From NCBI GenBank assembly GCA_900544755.1, contig UQWQ01000075.1, positions 1-9,364 on the forward strand: a stretch of DNA of 9,364 nt, in the 5' to 3' direction. The translations under genes and the position numbers were made by a program. The notes below the pieces were generated by a model, which was not told the origin of the DNA, ran no database searches, and worked only from the letters and a program-made list of their open reading frames with translations. Source of the stretch: an uncultured Collinsella sp. (GTDB taxonomy: Bacteria; Actinomycetota; Coriobacteriia; Coriobacteriales; Coriobacteriaceae). Of this stretch, positions 6,222 through 9,364 are shown piece after piece; the first letter of the stretch is position 1; the number at the start of each line of letters is the position of its first letter.

Positions 6222-6247
6222 GTTATGCGATTTAGTTATGCGTTTAA
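6222..6247. repeat. Tandem 13-bp repeat upstream of the PTS promoter
   Basis: GTTATGCGATTTA (6222-6234) is followed directly by GTTATGCGTTTAA (6235-6247), with 11 of 13 positions identical. It is also framed by TTGGTT (6219-6224) and AACCAA (6246-6251) in inverted order. The word TGCGATTT recurs at 6227 and 6262. The location, just upstream of the PTS -35 box and between two divergent promoters, suits a regulator-binding site. Confidence 0.5.
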
Positions 6248-6333
6248 CCAAAAATGAATCCTGCGATTTTACCCTCGATTTCAAAAGTCAAGAAGTATTT
6301 GATTTTCTCGGTAGACGGCAGATGCGCATGCCG

Positions 6334-6362
6334 GTCACAAATTTCGACCCCACCCGTATACC
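6334..6362 (+). promoter_or_regulatory. Candidate promoter of the LacI-family gene
   Basis: GTCACA (6334-6339) and TATACC (6357-6362) are separated by 17 bases and each matches four of six consensus positions. Transcription would start near 6369, about 105 bases before the GTG start. An alternative -10 is CATACT (6373-6378), but it has no good -35 partner. Confidence 0.4.
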
Positions 6363-6473
6363 GCATTTGTTGCATACTCATATGAAAGGAAAAAGTCGCT
6401 CACCGAAGCGTATCCCTCACCAAGACTCAAAGTCATCATGTTGGAAAATGCTCATCTGTCGGAAGGAGTCGCT

Positions 6474-7484
6474 GTGGCAAAACAGCGCGTTACGATCGCA
6501 GACGTCGCTCGAGAGGCGGGAACCTCGACGGCAAGCGTCTCGTATTACCTCAACGACAAACGAGAAAAGCTTAGCGAGAAGACGCAGGCAAAGATTGCGC
6601 GCGTCATCAAGGAACTCGGATACGTTCCCAACGCCCAAGCGCAAACGCTCACCGGCAAACAGACCCACGTCATTGCCATCATCATTTTGGATAACACCAA
6701 CAAGTGGGCGGGCCTCGTCCTCAACGGCATGGAGCAGGTCATGCTCCCCGCGGGCTACCAGACGGTCGTTTGCACGAGCAACTTTAACCCCGAGACCGAG
6801 CTCATGTACGTCGACAAGATGCTCTCGCTGGGCGTCGATGGCTTTATCATCCAGCCCACGGCAAACTTCAAAGCCGTGCACGACCGCATTAGACGCGCCG
6901 GCAAGCCCGTCGTCTTTTTTGACGCGGCCATCTACAGCCCAGGCACCAGCTGGATCAAAACCAACCTCTACGACGGCGTGTACAACGCCACGCAGGCGCT
7001 TCTCGATGCCGGCTACGAGGACTTTTTCTCCATTGCCGCCAATATGACCGAAATGCGCACCCGCATGGAACGTTTTCAGGGATATGCCGAGGCATTAGCC
7101 GCGAATGGGCAGCTCTACAAAGCCATCCCCATCGATCACAACAAGCCGTCAATCAACGAGCTCACCGAATACTTTAAATACAAGTTCAACCCCGCCAAGC
7201 GTACGCTCATCTTTGTCCAAAACCAATGGGCGCTCCCCCGCGTCTACAAGGCACTTCAGCCCATGGCCCATCTGCTTCCGCAGCAAATCGGCCTTTTGGG
7301 ACTCAACTGCGAAGACTGGACTAATCTCACCACACCGACCGTCTCCACCATCATCGAGCCCGTCGACCAGGAAGGTCGCGAAGCAGCCGAGATGCTGCTC
7401 GCCCTACTTGACGGCAGCAGCGAACCCGGCGAGCAGCGCATTCTCGAGTGCAAGCTCAACTGGCTCGACTCCACCTCGATCTAG
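6474..7484 (+). CDS. LacI-family transcriptional regulator
   Basis: This 336-residue DNA-binding repressor or activator has a helix-turn-helix at about residues 6-28 (VTIADVAREAGTSTASVSYY). The hinge helix at 52-60 (PNAQAQTL) carries the leucine that inserts in the operator's minor groove. The rest is a periplasmic-binding-protein-like effector domain from about residue 64. A GTG start at 6474 is chosen because GGAAGGAG lies six bases upstream. The in-frame ATG at 6438 has no ribosome site and adds 12 residues before the HTH. The gene is divergent from the PTS operon, the usual position for a local regulator, and it probably senses a phosphorylated or free sugar of that pathway. The effector domain gives no clear clue to the ligand. 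The family is certain; the target operon is inferred from position. Confidence 0.93.
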   Translation: MAKQRVTIADVAREAGTSTASVSYYLNDKREKLSEKTQAKIARVIKELGYVPNAQAQTLTGKQTHVIAIIILDNTNKWAGLVLNGMEQVMLPAGYQTVVCTSNFNPETELMYVDKMLSLGVDGFIIQPTANFKAVHDRIRRAGKPVVFFDAAIYSPGTSWIKTNLYDGVYNATQALLDAGYEDFFSIAANMTEMRTRMERFQGYAEALAANGQLYKAIPIDHNKPSINELTEYFKYKFNPAKRTLIFVQNQWALPRVYKALQPMAHLLPQQIGLLGLNCEDWTNLTTPTVSTIIEPVDQEGREAAEMLLALLDGSSEPGEQRILECKLNWLDSTSI

Positions 7485-7489
7485 ACCGC

Positions 7490-7518
7490 GGGACAAATAA
7501 ATCAGGAGTGTTTGTCCC
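7490..7518 (+). terminator. Possible weak terminator after lacI-type gene
   Basis: GGGACAAA (7490-7497) and TTTGTCCC (7511-7518) form an 8-bp perfect stem with a 13-base loop, starting six bases after the stop codon. It is followed by AAATCTT, so the U-tract is poor. The stem word GGACAAA also occurs in the terminator at 3085-3115. Confidence 0.45.
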
Positions 7519-7561
7519 AAATCTTAAGTATTTGTTCGGCAGAACGGCCCCTGCCGGCTCC

Positions 7562-7570
7562 TGCTAGACT
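7562..7570 (+). promoter_or_regulatory. Possible extended -10 promoter for the nuclease gene
   Basis: TGCTAGACT (7562-7570) fits an extended -10 element (TG-n-TAnnnT). No convincing -35 box lies 16-18 bases upstream. It is the best candidate in the 119-base gap between the regulator and the nuclease. Confidence 0.3.
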
Positions 7571-7603
7571 GGTAGATTCCCAACCGTCCATCCAGGAGCC
7601 TCA

Positions 7604-8581
7604 ATGTCGCGCAAGTCCGCCTACAAGCAAGTACTTTCCATCGGCGCCGCCGTGGTGCTGGGGTTTGCGCTGTTCACAGGGTCGCTCGACGGAGCGCCCA
7701 AGCTGCTCTCGCCGCAAAGCGATGAGCAGGCGGCGGCTCTGGCCGAGAAGCAAAGCGAGAGCCCCAACCGCACCGACGACGAAGCGGACTTAGTCGCCCG
7801 GCTCGAATCGGGAATAGCCAGCTCCACGGACTCCGAAGATGATCAGAACTCCGGCGATGGCCCTGAATCCGCCACGACCGACACCGCTGACGATGTCTCT
7901 TCGAACGTCACCCCCATCGACGAGATCGAAAACCCCGATCTCGACCGCGCCCGCGGCGTATATCTCAGCAGCATTCCCGACTACGCCGGCAACCCCTACG
8001 TTGCCCTTCGCGCCGACAGCACGCACCCGCTCGGCACACCGTCGTTCACGCTCGATGAATACGAGCGCGCCACCGAAGAGGGCTGCTTTAAGAAGTTCTC
8101 CAAACTCGACAGCCTGGGCCGCACCCGCAAAGCGCTCGCCTGTGTGGGCCCCGAATCGCTCGGTCAGGGCAAGCACGGCGACATCTCGCGCATCCACCCC
8201 GCCGGATGGCACCAGCAGCGCTACGACTTTATTCCGGGTCAGAGCGTCTACAACCGCTGCCACCTTATCGCTTGGTCGCTCTGCGGCGAAAACGCCAACC
8301 GCAAGAATCTGCTCACCGGCACACGCTATCTCAACGAGACGGGCATGTTGCCGTTTGAGGAGCAAATCCTCGACTATATCCGCGACACGGGCAACCACGT
8401 GCTCTATCGCGTCACGCCCATGTACAACGAAGAGGAGCTCGTCTGCCGTGGCGTACGCCTCGAGGCGCAATCGGTCGAGGACCACGGCAAGACGCTGTGC
8501 TTCCACGTATATTGCTACAACCTGCAGCCGCATGTGCAGATCGACTACGCCACCGGCCGCAACCAGGCATCCGGAGACTAG
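7604..8581 (+). CDS. Secreted or membrane-anchored DNA/RNA non-specific endonuclease
   Basis: This 325-residue protein has a positively charged start and one hydrophobic segment (about 9-28), which is a signal peptide or membrane anchor. An acidic, low-complexity Asp/Ser/Glu/Thr linker follows (about 38-115). A beta-beta-alpha-metal nuclease domain occupies about 117-315. The core motif is YNRCHLIAWSL, with predicted general-base H220 in place of the canonical DRGH histidine; KNLLTGTRYLN follows, with N235 as the expected metal ligand. This matches the EndA-like branch (Endonuclease_NS_2 type). Seven cysteines (161, 180, 219, 227, 281, 299, 304) lie in the nuclease domain. AGGAG before the ATG at 7604 sets the start. 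The role may be nutrient nucleotide scavenging, DNA uptake, biofilm DNA turnover or defence; nothing nearby decides between them. It is probably transcribed alone, with its own terminator. Confidence 0.88.
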   Translation: MSRKSAYKQVLSIGAAVVLGFALFTGSLDGAPKLLSPQSDEQAAALAEKQSESPNRTDDEADLVARLESGIASSTDSEDDQNSGDGPESATTDTADDVSSNVTPIDEIENPDLDRARGVYLSSIPDYAGNPYVALRADSTHPLGTPSFTLDEYERATEEGCFKKFSKLDSLGRTRKALACVGPESLGQGKHGDISRIHPAGWHQQRYDFIPGQSVYNRCHLIAWSLCGENANRKNLLTGTRYLNETGMLPFEEQILDYIRDTGNHVLYRVTPMYNEEELVCRGVRLEAQSVEDHGKTLCFHVYCYNLQPHVQIDYATGRNQASGD

Positions 8582-8604
8582 TGCCGACCGCGTCGCCCGT
8601 AACC

Positions 8605-8641
8605 AAAAAATGATCCGTTTTCCTCCGTCCCCAAGGGATCA
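8605..8641 (-). terminator. Second candidate minus-strand terminator
   Basis: TGATCC (8611-8616) and GGATCA (8636-8641) form a 6-bp stem with a 19-base loop. On the minus strand it is followed by TTTTTTGG, the reverse of the A-run at 8605-8610. It lies beyond the stronger hairpin at 8645-8674, so it would back up termination of the elongation factor-like gene. Confidence 0.5.
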
Positions 8642-8644
8642 AAT

Positions 8645-8676
8645 AAGGCCGCCCCGGTTACCCAGGGCGGCCTTTT
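8645..8676. terminator. Strong bidirectional intrinsic terminator
   Basis: AAGGCCGCCC (8645-8654) and GGGCGGCCTT (8665-8674) form a perfect 10-bp stem with a 10-base loop. On the plus strand TTTT follows and ends the nuclease transcript. On the minus strand the stem is followed by TTATTTG and ends the transcript of the gene at 8710-9364. It sits between two convergent genes, as expected for a shared terminator. Confidence 0.88.
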
Positions 8677-8709
8677 CGTCAGCACCTACATTGCAGACAA
8701 AATCACACG

Positions 8710-9364
8710 CTACTTGGCGCGGCCCTCCTCATAGCGCTCGACCAGCTTGGCCTGAACGTCATAAGGCACCTGCTCGTAGCCAGCGGGCTTCATGGTAAAG
8801 TCGCCCGTGCCGCGCGTGATAGAGCGCAGGCGCGTCGAGTAATCCGTCAGCTCGGCCAGCGGCGCCTGGGCAATGACCACGGTGTCGCCGCGCTCATCGG
8901 TCTCCATACCCGTCACGCGACCGCGCGAGGCCGAGATGTCGCCCATCACGGCGCCGGCGTAGCTCTCGGGAATAGTCACCGTGATTTCCTCGATGGGCTC
9001 CAGCACCACCGGGTCGGCATCGGCACATGCCTTGCGCAGGCCGATGCGAGCCGCCGCGCGGAACGCCATCTCGTTGGAGTCGACGCTGTGATACGAGCCG
9101 TCGTACACAGCCACGCGAATGCCCGTGAGCGGATAGCCGGCAATGATGCCGTCCTTCATGGTCTCCTGGACGCCCTTGTCCACGGCGGGGATCAGCGAGC
9201 GCGGAATGCGGCCGCCCACGACCTCGTCCACAAACTCATAGCCATCGCTCGTGCCGTCGGGCCCAATGAGCGGCTCCACGCGCAGCCAGCAGTCGCCGTA
9301 CTGACCGGCGCCGCCGGTCTGCTTCTTGTGGCGGCCCTGGGCCTTGCAGCTCTTGCGGATGGAT
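8710..9364 (-). CDS. Elongation factor G-like GTPase, C-terminal part (runs off right edge)
   Basis: The window holds the last 217 residues; the GTPase domain lies to the right of the edge. The frame is open to 9364 without a stop, so a GTG at 9279 is an internal valine rather than a start. The visible part covers EF-G domain IV (RHKKQTGGAGQYGD near the edge, then the GYPLTGIRVAVYDGSYHSVD strand) and domain V (MGDISASRGRVTGME; YSTRLRSITRGTGDF). The word GRHKKQTGGxGQYGD is typical of EF-G-like paralogues (EF-G2/FusA2 type) rather than the main translocase, whose loop usually reads SGGRGQYGH. Such proteins bind ribosomes but their roles vary and are often unclear. The family is certain; the paralogue class is moderately sure. 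The gene converges on the nuclease gene, sharing its terminator, and is unrelated to the sugar operon. Confidence 0.9.
   Translation of the reverse strand, partial: SIRKSCKAQGRHKKQTGGAGQYGDCWLRVEPLIGPDGTSDGYEFVDEVVGGRIPRSLIPAVDKGVQETMKDGIIAGYPLTGIRVAVYDGSYHSVDSNEMAFRAAARIGLRKACADADPVVLEPIEEITVTIPESYAGAVMGDISASRGRVTGMETDERGDTVVIAQAPLAELTDYSTRLRSITRGTGDFTMKPAGYEQVPYDVQAKLVERYEEGRAK

Larger units (their letters stand above)
6059..6473. promoter_or_regulatory. Divergent control region between PTS operon and lacI-type gene
   Basis: This 415-base, locally AT-rich gap has no convincing gene. It holds the two facing promoters and several candidate operators. These are TTGCG-TG-CGCAA (6080-6091), the perfect 12-bp palindrome CGGAGGCCTCCG (6103-6114), TGTC-TTTTC-GACA (6141-6153) at the PTS start site, an inverted pair TAAACGC (6199-6205) / GCGTTTA (6240-6246), the tandem repeat at 6222-6247, and CGGCA-N8-TGCCG (6316-6333) just before the regulator's -35 box. 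Which of these the LacI-type protein binds cannot be decided from one sequence. Confidence 0.6.

Noticed and set aside
3107..6235. Open frame of 1042 codons on the plus strand
   Set aside because: It lies antisense to the GatZ-like and IIBC genes, both with clear motifs and ribosome sites. Its translation is low-complexity His/Gly/Asp-rich and resembles no family; this is a common shadow effect in GC-rich DNA.
6382..6473. Possible leader peptide from ATG 6382 before the LacI-type gene
   Set aside because: No ribosome site precedes it and the frame simply runs into the shadow frame of the regulator gene.
6238..7047. Open frame of 269 codons on the plus strand overlapping the regulator
   Set aside because: It overlaps the LacI-type gene in another frame, its translation is Ser/Arg/Pro-rich without domains, and the LacI frame explains the DNA fully.
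7839..8798. Open frame of 319 codons on the plus strand inside the nuclease gene
   Set aside because: It is in a different frame from the nuclease, Ala/Thr/Arg/Ser-rich, without domains, and runs through the terminator at 8645-8674.
1..9364. Defence system, phage or mobile element
   Set aside because: No transposase, integrase, recombinase, CRISPR-like repeat, tRNA attachment site or defence gene was found. The lone nuclease is an exported EndA-type enzyme without partner genes.

Overview
The window reads as chromosomal DNA of a GC-rich (about 60% by eye) Gram-positive actinobacterium. Protein style and gene content suggest an intestinal Coriobacteriia species of the Collinsella type. That placement is inference from recall of related proteins; no rRNA or other marker is present.

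Bases 67-6058 hold a six-gene cluster on the minus strand, read from right to left. It starts with a fructose-family PTS transporter (IIB-IIC, 4586-6058). Next come a GatZ/KbaZ-type sugar-phosphate protein (3173-4441), a small single-domain transaldolase (2364-3047), the N- and C-terminal halves of a split transketolase (1470-2300 and 532-1470, overlapping by one base), and the separate PTS IIA protein (67-519). The IIBC lacks a IIA domain and the last gene supplies one, so the transporter's two parts bracket the enzymes. A LacI-family regulator (6474-7484) is divergent from the cluster across a 415-base intergenic region. That region holds a good minus-strand promoter, a plausible plus-strand promoter and several operator-like repeats. 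The likely logic is that a ketose or related sugar is phosphorylated on entry, converted by the GatZ-like protein (epimerisation or aldol chemistry), and fed through transaldolase and transketolase into the non-oxidative pentose phosphate pathway, under LacI-type control. The sugar is not determined by the sequence.

The gaps inside the cluster are structured. Between IIBC and the GatZ-like gene, two perfect inverted repeats interleave (A-B-A'-B'), so they can form alternative hairpins or a pseudoknot. Between the GatZ-like gene and the transaldolase lies a textbook intrinsic terminator, which probably lowers expression of the distal half. Between transaldolase and transketolase there is an 8-bp GC hairpin.

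To the right, on the plus strand, is a membrane-anchored or secreted DNA/RNA non-specific endonuclease (7604-8581). It is followed by a strong two-way terminator (8645-8676) that also serves the minus-strand gene entering from the right edge. That gene is the C-terminal part of an elongation factor G-like GTPase (8710 to beyond 9364).

No tRNA, rRNA, CRISPR array, insertion sequence or phage gene was seen. The most unusual content is the sugar operon with its unassigned substrate and its intercistronic RNA structures.
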